35,346 nucleotides of DNA from an uncultured bacterium (GTDB lineage: Bacteria; Planctomycetota; Phycisphaerae; Phycisphaerales; SM1A02): NCBI GenBank assembly GCA_903911205.1, contig CAIWCL010000202.1, positions 1 to 35,346 of the forward strand. The letters are read 5' to 3'. A program made the translations under genes and the position numbers. Positions 25,070 through 33,592 of the stretch are shown one piece after another. Numbering within the stretch: the stretch's first letter is position 1; every line of letters starts with the position of its first letter. The notes under the pieces were generated by a model. It was not told the DNA's origin. It was given only the letters and a program-made list of their open reading frames with translations, and searched no databases.

Positions 25070-26712
25070 CCGACATCACGCCCGAAAGGGTCGCTCCTCA
25101 CTCGTTGTGGTCGCGGCGGTGCGACCGATGGTTCGACAAGTTTCGCAGGTTCGAACGCGGAAGGGAACACGTCACGCGAAGTTTCATCGACTTCGGTGCC
25201 GATCGGCTGCGTATCTGCCGATGAAGAATCGTCGGGCGCGGCTTCTCCACCACGCGTTTCAAGCGCTCGATCAGCGTCATCTGAGGCACGATCGATCAAG
25301 GCCAGCCCAAGTGCACGCGCCGTGTCAAGCAGCGAAACTTCGCGCAGATACACAAGACGCGGTACCTGCCCACCGACTTCGACGATCGCATCGAACACTG
25401 CCAACGCGCCACCGCGCGAGTCATTTGTTCCAGACGACGCGCCCTTGCGACTCGAACCGCCGCGCTCATCGAACGTTGTCAGCCGCTCAGAAGCAGCGAA
25501 GTCATCACCACCGACCTCGAGTTGCGCAACCACACGAAATCGCCACGCGGTGGACCGTGACGTCACGCGACCGGCGATGCGTGCATGTTCCTCCGCCGAC
25601 AGGACGCGGCGTTCCACGAGCCAGGCGGTATTCGCTCGCTCCGCTGGATCAAGCGACTCTCGCACGCTCTCAACGCGTTCCGCGAATCCATCCGGTAAAC
25701 CTTCCGCTTGCGCAAACGCCTCCAGAACTGGTCGCGGCGCTCGGAGAAGGTCGAGACGGGCTGGAGCGAGTTTGCCCGCGTGCAGCGTATTCTTCGTGAG
25801 AATCTCTTCACGTCGCGAAAGCGGAACACCGCGTGCAAGACACGCTTGCGCAATTCTTCCGTCATCTGGTTCTGCAGGCACATCGCGGGCGGACTCTTCG
25901 ATCGCTTTCAGTTCGGCTTCGTCAAACGCCTCAAGCGCCGCGTCACTGCGACGTTCTTCGACTCCCGTACCGCCCGCACTTTCGCGCGCGGAATCTTCGG
26001 CGCCTGTTGCAGCGATAAGATCAAGCCGCTCTGTACCACTCGCATCAACGAGCGATTCGCGTGCATGTGCGCTCACGAGTGAAATCACAGGTAATTCTGC
26101 GTCGTCAGAGGGACGCTCGTCACTCACGCGATCCCCGCTCACTGTCGCAGTTCGAAGCGGACCAAGAAGCGCCTTCAATGCGCGCACTCGATCGGACTCT
26201 GCAATTTGTGCGAGCACGCTTTCAACACTGGTCCTCTCACGCGCACTCGCAAGCGCCGCGAAAATGGCCTCACGAACTTCATCCGCACCACTCGACTTTC
26301 CCAGGACATCGGTCAAGGTTGCATCGAGCCGAGCAAGCGGAAATTTCGCACCCTCAGGCTCGGCAAATCCGCCGAGAGGCATGGCTACGAGCTGCACTTC
26401 GATGCGCTCCTCGCCATCGACTCGCTCCAACAACGCCGACTCAAGTTCCGGAGTACCGCCCGCAAGTATGCGCGCTCGGTCACGCGCAATCGCGTCGACG
26501 GCGAGTGCAACTCCATCAAGAGCTGCGCTTCGCAGGCGCTCTTCGGCGATGGAAGCGCGCGACGCGGCCGTGGCGGAGCGCGCTGCGAAAATGCTACCTG
26601 TTGCGATGAGAATGGCTGCCGCGAGCACGACGAGCACCGCGACAAGCACAAAACCCCTTGTTTTTTGCGCGGTTCGAACCCCGCGACGCGAACTGAGGAG
26701 GAGTTGGTTCAA
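25048..26712 (-). CDS. gspK: GspK-like minor pseudopilin
   Basis: Prepilin-like N-terminus RGFVLVAVLVVLAAAILIATGSIFAARSATAAS, large size and operon position after gspJ. TTG start overlapping the gspJ stop (TTGA). Confidence 0.75.
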   Translation of the reverse strand: MNQLLLSSRRGVRTAQKTRGFVLVAVLVVLAAAILIATGSIFAARSATAASRASIAEERLRSAALDGVALAVDAIARDRARILAGGTPELESALLERVDGEERIEVQLVAMPLGGFAEPEGAKFPLARLDATLTDVLGKSSGADEVREAIFAALASARERTSVESVLAQIAESDRVRALKALLGPLRTATVSGDRVSDERPSDDAELPVISLVSAHARESLVDASGTERLDLIAATGAEDSARESAGGTGVEERRSDAALEAFDEAELKAIEESARDVPAEPDDGRIAQACLARGVPLSRREEILTKNTLHAGKLAPARLDLLRAPRPVLEAFAQAEGLPDGFAERVESVRESLDPAERANTAWLVERRVLSAEEHARIAGRVTSRSTAWRFRVVAQLEVGGDDFAASERLTTFDERGGSSRKGASSGTNDSRGGALAVFDAIVEVGGQVPRLVYLREVSLLDTARALGLALIDRASDDADRALETRGGEAAPDDSSSADTQPIGTEVDETSRDVFPSAFEPAKLVEPSVAPPRPQRVRSDPFGRDVGSAGASK

Positions 26713-27440
26713 GGCGCCTCGCTCTCTTTCCTGAAATCGTCTGCGGTGTCATCCGCGATGGCGCGCCGCGCAAGCGGATCCACGCGAGGCGCTCCAGCGA
26801 TGCGGAAGAATCGCCGACGATCCGGGGAGTCCGCCAACATGTCGGCAGATCCTTCGCGGTCGAGTCCAAGTTCTGGATCAACCGACGCGTCGCCGTCCTG
26901 TGGATTGTCCTCGCCAAACCAAATCGAAATCTCAACACCAACGGGAAACATGGCATCATCGCGACTGTCGAACGCGTCTCGCCATCCCCGTTCACTGAGG
27001 TAGCGGATGCGAATCGTCCGCACCGGAACATCAATGATGTCGCGTCGATCTCCGCGCGAGATCTCGATCCGCCCCGCGCTCGCGAGAAAACGTACTTCGC
27101 AGCGCTCGCGGTCCGCGAAAAGTGGCGCATCACCTTGACCAAGCCCTACGCCGCTCCGCACAATTCGGAGTGTGGATTCATTTCCACCAACGCCTGCGCC
27201 AAATTGTGGATCGACAACAACTGCGGTCGCGAGTGCGCGATCCACAAGCGCGAAGACCGCGTCCGCGCATTCCACGCGCTCGATCGTTGTCGTCAGACGC
27301 GCGCGCGCGTCGCTGAGATTGATAAGAAATCCGGAGAGCGCACCAACGAGCGCGGCGATGATCGCGAGACCAACCATCACTTCAAGCAGCGTGAAACCAC
27401 GCTTCGACGCCACGTCGAAAAAGCGCGCCTTGCGTCTCAT
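26709..27440 (-). CDS. gspJ: GspJ-like minor pseudopilin
   Basis: Type IV prepilin motif RGFTLLEVMVGLAIIAALVGALSGFL; ATGA overlap with gspI. Confidence 0.75.
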   Translation of the reverse strand: MRRKARFFDVASKRGFTLLEVMVGLAIIAALVGALSGFLINLSDARARLTTTIERVECADAVFALVDRALATAVVVDPQFGAGVGGNESTLRIVRSGVGLGQGDAPLFADRERCEVRFLASAGRIEISRGDRRDIIDVPVRTIRIRYLSERGWRDAFDSRDDAMFPVGVEISIWFGEDNPQDGDASVDPELGLDREGSADMLADSPDRRRFFRIAGAPRVDPLARRAIADDTADDFRKESEAP

Positions 27441-27970
27441 GGCGAGCCCCCCTCGCGCCTCGTGTCTTCGGCTGCGATCACACGGTCGATGGTTGTGATG
27501 ATTGTCCCGCCTCCATCGCCGCCAACATCGCGTGCGCGAACGGTGGCGCGCGCCAAACGAACACCATCACCTGCACCGATGGGCAGGATTTCGAGTGAGA
27601 CATCAAGTTCGGGATCTCGATGCGCGCCCGCTGAACCCTCTTCGTCATCGACGCCGCCATCGAAATCACCAATGGCAACGAGCCCGGCGTCGAGTTCTGC
27701 CAGTCGCGATTGCGCAAGATCCATCGCGCGAGCGCGAAGATCCGTTCGCCGCGCACCATCGATGGCGCTCCGCATTGCGCCGAGTACGAGGATCGCGCCG
27801 CCGACGAAAAGCGCCATCGCCAACAAGAGTTCGAGGAGTACACCACCACGGCGATTGCGCGCGTATTCCTTCGCAGCTCTGGTCACCGATTCTCCCGCAC
27901 GCCGCACCACACGTACCCGCTTCGGAAGCGTCGTCGACGATGTGATGGCCGACGCAGGATCCTCGCGCAT
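27437..27970 (-). CDS. gspI: GspI-like minor pseudopilin
   Basis: Divergent prepilin motif RRGGVLLELLLAMALFVGGAILVLGA; operon position. The start may be internal (for example GTG near 27886). Confidence 0.65.
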   Translation of the reverse strand: MREDPASAITSSTTLPKRVRVVRRAGESVTRAAKEYARNRRGGVLLELLLAMALFVGGAILVLGAMRSAIDGARRTDLRARAMDLAQSRLAELDAGLVAIGDFDGGVDDEEGSAGAHRDPELDVSLEILPIGAGDGVRLARATVRARDVGGDGGGTIITTIDRVIAAEDTRREGGSP

Positions 27971-27975
27971 CGCGA

Positions 27976-28725
27976 TCAGCGCCGACGCGCCGCTCCCGCG
28001 TTGTCGCGATTCGCTTCCGCGCTTCCGGGTGCCGAAGGATCAGCGGCCTCGGCCGGAAGATCAAACTCGGGGCGAACAAATTCCTCAAGATCACTGTCCG
28101 GGCGCTTTGACTCTTCGACAACGCGCGCACGCCCCGTCGCACGGTCAACACGCATCGCGCGTGCAATGCCGGCGTCCGTTCGCAACAGAAAGACAGGAGC
28201 CATGAGCACCGTTCCATCAGGGAGGAAGAGTGCCAGTGTTTGCCCTGTGAGCGCGCCATCGGTGCCTGCGGCCGCGTTATTTTCTGATTGCTCATCCGCA
28301 GACTCGTCGCCGTTTGCCGCATCGACCGCGAGCGACATGCCATTCGGGAGCGAGAAAGACGCCCACTCCGCATCAATCGAAGATTGCGGAAGACCGTCTC
28401 TCGTCCAAAGATCGCCGCGGGAAACAACCTCACTGTCGTCGGAAGTACTGAGATCAATCCACCGAGCTTCGATGCTGCGCTGCCCGTCGGTATCGGAGGC
28501 CACAACTTCAACCGCTCGGCCTTCCTCACGCGCAGCCGCGCGGGCCATCAGCATTTGCATGGCAATGCGATCGCCCGCGTCATCGAGTTCGCGACTTCCA
28601 AGCCAACCGAGCGACCACGGCAGCGCAACCGCGGCAATGGCGATCACGATGCCGATCACAATCAAGATCTCGACCAGCGAGAATCCGCGGTGTCGCAGCA
28701 ATGATGAACGCGTGGAGCGCTGCAT
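27976..28725 (-). CDS. gspH: GspH-like minor pseudopilin
   Basis: Prepilin motif RGFSLVEILIVIGIVIAIAAVALPW; operon position. Confidence 0.75.
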   Translation of the reverse strand: MQRSTRSSLLRHRGFSLVEILIVIGIVIAIAAVALPWSLGWLGSRELDDAGDRIAMQMLMARAAAREEGRAVEVVASDTDGQRSIEARWIDLSTSDDSEVVSRGDLWTRDGLPQSSIDAEWASFSLPNGMSLAVDAANGDESADEQSENNAAAGTDGALTGQTLALFLPDGTVLMAPVFLLRTDAGIARAMRVDRATGRARVVEESKRPDSDLEEFVRPEFDLPAEAADPSAPGSAEANRDNAGAARRR

Positions 28726-28790
28726 GTCTTCGGTTCGAAATCTCGGAAAGGACCGTCACTGAGGGGGCGAAAATGTACGCGTGACGCGCG

Positions 28791-29339
28791 TCAGCCGCCA
28801 GATGCGCCACCCGAAGCGCCGCCCGAAGATCCGCCCGAAGATCCGCCACTGAAATCGCTGAACTCGCCATCCGCTTGTTCGCGGCGACCGTCATGGTTCG
28901 TAATGTCGTCTTCGGTGCCTTCTTGCTTATCCGGCCCGATCGAGATGATGTCGTAGTTCTGGCCTTCGATGATCGTGCTGGGTGCGCGGAAGATCCACTC
29001 GCTACCCCATGTGTCCTTCGGCTTCGGCTCCTTGAGGTACGGCTCGCCGTACTTCGCCTTGTCTTCGTCGTTGGCAATCGCTTCCTTGGACCAAAGAACC
29101 GCAAGCCCCTCTTCCTCGGTCGGGAAGCGCTTCATTTCAACGCGAAATCGGTCGAGCGCATCTTCGAAGGTCTTCAACTGCACTCGCGTCAACTGCACGT
29201 CGGCCTTTTCGCTCGCGCCGAGCACGTTGACGAGGACAAGGCTGCCGATCGCGAGAAGAATCCCGATGACAATCAAAAGCTCGAGAATGGTGAAGCCTGA
29301 GCGACGGGCGACGCGGCGGCGATGCAGCGGGTTCGACAT
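28791..29339 (-). CDS. gspG: GspG major pseudopilin with Ser/Gly-rich C-terminal tail
   Basis: SGFTILELLIVIGILLAIGSLVLVNVLG, RFPTEEEGLAVLW and WGSEWIF..YDIISIGPDKQEGTEDDI, typical of GspG. Start trimmed to MSNPLHRR with an SD-like GGAGAA. Confidence 0.9.
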   Translation of the reverse strand: MSNPLHRRRVARRSGFTILELLIVIGILLAIGSLVLVNVLGASEKADVQLTRVQLKTFEDALDRFRVEMKRFPTEEEGLAVLWSKEAIANDEDKAKYGEPYLKEPKPKDTWGSEWIFRAPSTIIEGQNYDIISIGPDKQEGTEDDITNHDGRREQADGEFSDFSGGSSGGSSGGASGGASGG

Positions 29340-29560
29340 GAAGTTCTCCAGAAGTGGACTTGGGGTCGCGAGTTTACCGCTCCACTCTCGAAGTGCGGCA
29401 CGTTCGAAGGGTTCGAGGGAAAAATCCGACGATCGCACCGCGTGCCTTTATCGGTCACATCGCCGCGTCTGCGGGCTTCACGATAGCCAAAGCCAGCTGC
29501 AGGTCGTGCATGTCCGTGCGAGGGAGACGCGCTGTTTGTGCGATGTCTGTGCGCGACAAG

Positions 29561-30799
29561 TCAGAGTTGTGACGACATCCGCATCATCGGCACCACAAGC
29601 GCGACGAAAATGAACATGACAACGCACGCGATGAGGAGCAGCATTGCTGGCTCCATCAGCTTCAACAGCGTTGCAAGCATGCGATCGATGCGCGACTCCA
29701 GTGTGTCGGCAAGTCGTACGAGCACCGACGGCAGATTGTTTGCGCTCTCGCCGACGGAGATCATCTCGATCACGTCTTCACTAAAGAACCCACTCTCGGC
29801 AAGCGGGGTGGCGAGCGCCTCACCGTGACGAACAGACTCGGCGGCTCGTTGAATGGCCGCCGCGAGGATTGGATTTCCAGCGCTTTCACGCGCGATTTCA
29901 AGCGCGGCAAGCATCGGAATACCGTTCTCGAGAAGCGTTCCGAGCATGCGTGCAAAACGCGCAACGGCGATCGACGAGAGCAGCGTTCCGATGAATGGCA
30001 ATCGCATCGCACGCGCAAGAAGCGCGAGTCGTACGACGCTCGATCGAAATGTGAACCAAGCCAATACCACCAGAATGACTGCCGCGACCGCGGCGAGCCA
30101 TGGACTTCCGGTCACGAAAGAACTCGTGCCTAGAAGGATGCGCGTTGGAAGCGGCAACTCCGGCATCTTGGAGAAATACTCTTCGAATTTCGGCACGAAG
30201 AAGACAAGTGATGCAACAACAACGCCCGCGCCGACGAGGAGAAGCACGACTGGATACAGCAAGTTTCCGAGCACACGTCCGCGCAAATCGGCCTGCTGTT
30301 CAAGCAGCGTCGCAAGCCGAGCGAGAACGTTTTCGAGGAACGCGCCGCGCTCACCCGCACGGACCATCGCCACGTGCACCGAAGCGAAGACGCGTTCGTC
30401 ACGCGCCATCGCGTCTGCGAGGCGATCACCTGACGCGATCCCATCCGCAACGGCACCCCAAGAAACAGCGAGCGCGGGGCTCGATTTTGATCGCGCAAGA
30501 ATGCGCAGTGCGCGCAAGAGCGGCACACCCGACCGCAAGAGTTCCGAGAGTTGTCGGTAACTCGCCGCGAGCGCGCGCACGCTCACGCGCTTCCCACGAC
30601 GCACGGCGGCCGTGAGCGAAATCTCGATGGGCGCGAGCCCGCGTGCAGCGAGATCGCCGAGTATCGCCGATTCGTTCGCCGCCTCCGCGCGTCCTTTGAC
30701 GCGTCGTCCGTCGGCACTCCGTGCGATGTAGGCATAGGTCGGCACGGTGAGATTGTAAAAGCCGCGCGCACCGTTTCCGGTGCGCGAAGCCACATGCAT
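29561..30799 (-). CDS. gspF: GspF/PilC-family inner-membrane platform protein
   Basis: YAYIARSADGRRVKGRAEAANESAILGDLAARGL, LRSGVPLLRALRIL, FARMLGTLLENGIPMLAALEIARES and MISVGESANNLPSVLVRLAD motifs. Confidence 0.92.
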   Translation of the reverse strand: MHVASRTGNGARGFYNLTVPTYAYIARSADGRRVKGRAEAANESAILGDLAARGLAPIEISLTAAVRRGKRVSVRALAASYRQLSELLRSGVPLLRALRILARSKSSPALAVSWGAVADGIASGDRLADAMARDERVFASVHVAMVRAGERGAFLENVLARLATLLEQQADLRGRVLGNLLYPVVLLLVGAGVVVASLVFFVPKFEEYFSKMPELPLPTRILLGTSSFVTGSPWLAAVAAVILVVLAWFTFRSSVVRLALLARAMRLPFIGTLLSSIAVARFARMLGTLLENGIPMLAALEIARESAGNPILAAAIQRAAESVRHGEALATPLAESGFFSEDVIEMISVGESANNLPSVLVRLADTLESRIDRMLATLLKLMEPAMLLLIACVVMFIFVALVVPMMRMSSQL

Positions 30800-30916
30800 C
30801 GATCGTTCCCCCGGAAAGGGGTATTCATTTCTTCCGATTCGCGCCTTCGCAACATGCCGAGCAGGGCAACGAAGCCCTCCGTCACATGGTTTGCGGACGC
30901 AACGGGCGCTCGCGCT

Positions 30917-31756
30917 TCAGCGGCGACGGCGAGCCACAAGACCCGCGAGCGCGATGAGCGCGATGGCGCCCGGTGCCGGAACTGCGGCCTGTTCAAAGAC
31001 GAGTTCGACGCCCCACTTCTCTCCGAGACCAGCTTCGCTCACTTCGAGCGTGATGCCCTGTGCGAGGAGAAGGCCACCGTAGGTCGGGGCGGTGCCGCCA
31101 CCTTGACCTTCGGTTTCGCCTTGGCTGCCGCCGCCCGATTGTCCGATGCCAGTGCCGCTTCCTTCGCCGCTACCTGAGCCAGAACCGGAACCCGAGCCCG
31201 AGCCTGAGCCCGAACCACCGGCAGAGCCGGGATTGTGCAAGAAGCCGCTGAACTGCATGATCGCGCGACCGTTCGCACCGAGCGAAACGAAGTGTTGGCT
31301 GTTGAAGTGTTGATCGCCGCTGACGGCGTCGCAGGTGTACGTGCGAGTACGGAGGATGTCGGAAGATTCGATGGAGTGTTCCGCAACGCCGCCGCTGTAC
31401 GCGCACTGCACCACGCCAGCTGGAATCGCGCCGGCGATGCGCATCATGTCGATGTCGGCACCAGGGCTCCAGTTGCTGTAGCTGTTGCCACCCGCGTCAT
31501 AGACGCGCACTTCGGTGAGCGCGAGATCGCCACCAAGGCTCATCGCGATCGCGTGGAGGTCGAAGCGGGTGACAGTACGGGTCGCGGAAGGATCGAGGGC
31601 GCTCGAGACGGCCGACGCGTAGGCACCGGTGTACTCGATGGCCGGGCGCGGCGAGATTTGGCGCACGGTTCCGACGTTGACGACAATGGCGGCGCTCGAG
31701 AGCGACGCGATGGTGAGCGAAGCAAGAACGCTAGCGAGAGCAGTGTGGCGATGCAT
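30917..31756 (-). CDS. Secreted protein of unknown function with (GS)n tract and C-terminal PAPGAIALIALAGLVARRRR tail
   Basis: Signal peptide MHRHTALASVLASLTIASLSSAA, SGSGSGSGSGSGSGSGEGSG low-complexity region, C-terminal motif-hydrophobic-RRRR; SD-like AAAGGA. Confidence 0.8.
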   Translation of the reverse strand: MHRHTALASVLASLTIASLSSAAIVVNVGTVRQISPRPAIEYTGAYASAVSSALDPSATRTVTRFDLHAIAMSLGGDLALTEVRVYDAGGNSYSNWSPGADIDMMRIAGAIPAGVVQCAYSGGVAEHSIESSDILRTRTYTCDAVSGDQHFNSQHFVSLGANGRAIMQFSGFLHNPGSAGGSGSGSGSGSGSGSGSGEGSGTGIGQSGGGSQGETEGQGGGTAPTYGGLLLAQGITLEVSEAGLGEKWGVELVFEQAAVPAPGAIALIALAGLVARRRR

Positions 31757-31919
31757 GTCTCAAGATGTCCTTTCCGTGTCCGCGCTGCGTGGTCCGCGGG
31801 AGCGACCGGGCTCCGTGTGGCGGGCGTGCGCTTGACAACCGAAGAGTGCATTGCGTTGCGAGGATTCCAAGCAACTTGAGCGTGTCCCTCGCTCTTCGTG
31901 GTTGGGCACTGCGGACTAT

Positions 31920-31941
31920 GCGGTTTGTGCAGGCAAACCGC
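31920..31941 (+). other. Perfect 8-bp inverted repeat upstream of the BtuF-like gene
   Basis: GCGGTTTG-TGCAGG-CAAACCGC, 63 nt before ATG 32004. Confidence 0.7.
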
Positions 31942-32003
31942 GTCGATTCGCTGTGCGATCGCGCCGTCTGTGCGGACTTTGCATGGGCGCTACCCTGCGC
32001 TCC

Positions 32004-32927
32004 ATGCGTGTCGTGAGCCTCCTTCCATCCGCAACTGAACTTCTCGCAAGCGCCGTTGACCCCGAAACGCTCGCACGGATCCTCGTGGGGCGCAGCCATG
32101 AGTGCGACTTTCCTGCGGGACTGAAGGATGTACCCGTGCTCACCAAGTCACGCACGCATGGCGGCGCATCTGCCGCGATCGATGCAGAAGTTTCCGCCGC
32201 ACTTGCAAGCGGTACGAGTTTGTATGAACTCGATGAGCGGCTGCTCGGCGAACTCGCGCCTGATGTCATTCTCACGCAGAGTCTGTGCGATGTCTGCTCG
32301 ATCGAGCTCCGCACCGTCGAGCGCATTGCCGCGACATTGCCAACGAAACCCATCGTTGTGAACCTCGATCCAAAGAGCATCTTCGATGTGTTTGATGATC
32401 TCTTGCGCGTGGGAGACGCATGCGGTTTCGCGTCGCGTGCAGAGGCAGCGATGGTTGCACTTCGAGCGCGCTATTGGAGCGCGGTGGACTACGTGAACCC
32501 GTATGTGCCGGGTCCTGAGGTGCTGTTTCTCGAGTGGTGCGACCCCGCCTTCTGCGGAGGGCACTGGACGCCCGCGCTCATCGAAGCAGCGGGCGCGCGA
32601 CATTCACTGAATGCCGCCGGCGCAAAGTCGCGACGCGTTTCGCCTGAAGAAATCCTCGAGTCAGCGCCTGAGCGCGTGGTTGTTTGTCCATGCGGCTTCG
32701 ATCTCGCGCGCGTGCGGCAAGAGCACGACGCTCTGACCAGAACACGATGGTGGTCGCTCTTGCCCGCAGTTCTTGAAGCACGCGCGGGCTCGATTGCGCT
32801 CGTCGATGGCAATCAAATGTTCAATCGCCCTGGGCCACGCCTTGTCAATGCCTTCGAGTGGCTTGTCGCGTGGATCAATGGACGCGATGAGCTGATTCCT
32901 CAAGATTTCCCGGTTGAGTATGTGTGA
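32004..32927 (+). CDS. BtuF-like periplasmic-binding-protein-fold (cobalamin-binding) protein
   Basis: RVVSLLPSATELL, GRSHECDFPAGLKDVPVLT, ALAPD-type region LLGELAPDVILTQSLCDVC and FLEWCDPAFCGGHWTPALIEAAG. Start trimmed from 31851. Confidence 0.8.
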   Translation: MRVVSLLPSATELLASAVDPETLARILVGRSHECDFPAGLKDVPVLTKSRTHGGASAAIDAEVSAALASGTSLYELDERLLGELAPDVILTQSLCDVCSIELRTVERIAATLPTKPIVVNLDPKSIFDVFDDLLRVGDACGFASRAEAAMVALRARYWSAVDYVNPYVPGPEVLFLEWCDPAFCGGHWTPALIEAAGARHSLNAAGAKSRRVSPEEILESAPERVVVCPCGFDLARVRQEHDALTRTRWWSLLPAVLEARAGSIALVDGNQMFNRPGPRLVNAFEWLVAWINGRDELIPQDFPVEYV

Positions 32928-32962
32928 AACCCTCGCTGCGCGTTGGTAGGCTTTCGCACGTG

Positions 32963-33430
32963 ATGCAATCCACCCGCTACTGGCTCTCCATCGGTGACGG
33001 CAAAACCTACGGCCCGTACACGGTCGAAGAATTGCTTCAACATCGACGCGAAGGTCGTTTGGGCGTGACCGCACAACTCTGCCCTGAAGGCGGTACGACG
33101 TGGATTCCTGCGACGTCGATCCTTGAGTTTGGCGCGGTGACAGGAGCACCACCGACCCTGCCTCCACCGCCCCCACCGTTTGCGCCAAATATGGATCCGC
33201 GTGCGAAGAGCAAAGTCGCGGCGGGAGTTCTTGGCATCTTGCTCGGTGCACTCGGTATCCACAACTTCTACTTGGGATACACCGGAAAGGCCGTCGCGCA
33301 ACTCTTGATCACCGTGCTGACGTGCGGCTGGGGTTCCATCTTCTCCGGTATTTGGGGCCTCATCGAAGGCATCCTCATTCTGACAGGCTCCATCGCGGTC
33401 GATGGCAACGGCGTACCGCTGCGCGATTGA
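32963..33430 (+). CDS. GYF_2 and TM2 domain-containing membrane protein
   Basis: GYF_2-like WLSIGDGKTYGPYTVEELLQHRREGRLGVTAQLCPEGGTTWIPA; Pro-rich linker; TM2-like AGVLGILLGALGIHNFYLGYTGKAVAQLLITVLTCGWGSIFSGIWGLIEGILIL. Possible upstream GTG start at 32924. Confidence 0.85.
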   Translation: MQSTRYWLSIGDGKTYGPYTVEELLQHRREGRLGVTAQLCPEGGTTWIPATSILEFGAVTGAPPTLPPPPPPFAPNMDPRAKSKVAAGVLGILLGALGIHNFYLGYTGKAVAQLLITVLTCGWGSIFSGIWGLIEGILILTGSIAVDGNGVPLRD

Positions 33431-33592
33431 TCTCCAGGCCAGTTTCTCTGAGACCTGCCCAAACGGCAGCGAACCCTGGAACGCGGGCAGCTTCGGCATC
33501 CGAAGGGCCCGATTCGATCGCACTCCCGTTGGCCCGCCCTTTGCCGTTGCGGCGACCTCCCGTGAACCGGGGGCGAAGGAACCAATCACACC

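Noticed and set aside
24956-26734. 592-aa plus-strand ORF opposite gspK
   Set aside because: Ser/Arg-rich composition typical of an antisense shadow. The minus-strand frame has a prepilin-like N-terminus and fits the operon.
27135-28762. Large plus-strand ORFs (27135-28205, 27710-28762) opposite gspH, gspI and gspJ
   Set aside because: They overlap well-supported pseudopilin genes and have low-complexity antisense-type composition.
29440-29560. Imperfect repeats (gtgcatgtccgtgcga / gtgcgatgtctgtgcgcga) between gspG and gspF as a regulatory array
   Set aside because: The repeats are short and degenerate, with no dyad symmetry or consistent spacing that I can support.
33440-33475. Possible cobalamin riboswitch B12-box-like string (GAGACCTGCC at about 33449) upstream of clpB
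   Set aside because: Only about 10 nt match. The other conserved cobalamin riboswitch elements are not visible upstream, and clpB is not a B12-regulated gene.
33491-33505. CTTCGG-CAT-CCGAAG hairpin upstream of clpB as a heat-shock operator or terminator
   Set aside because: Short stem with no U-tract, and it does not match CIRCE. Such hairpins arise by chance in GC-rich DNA.
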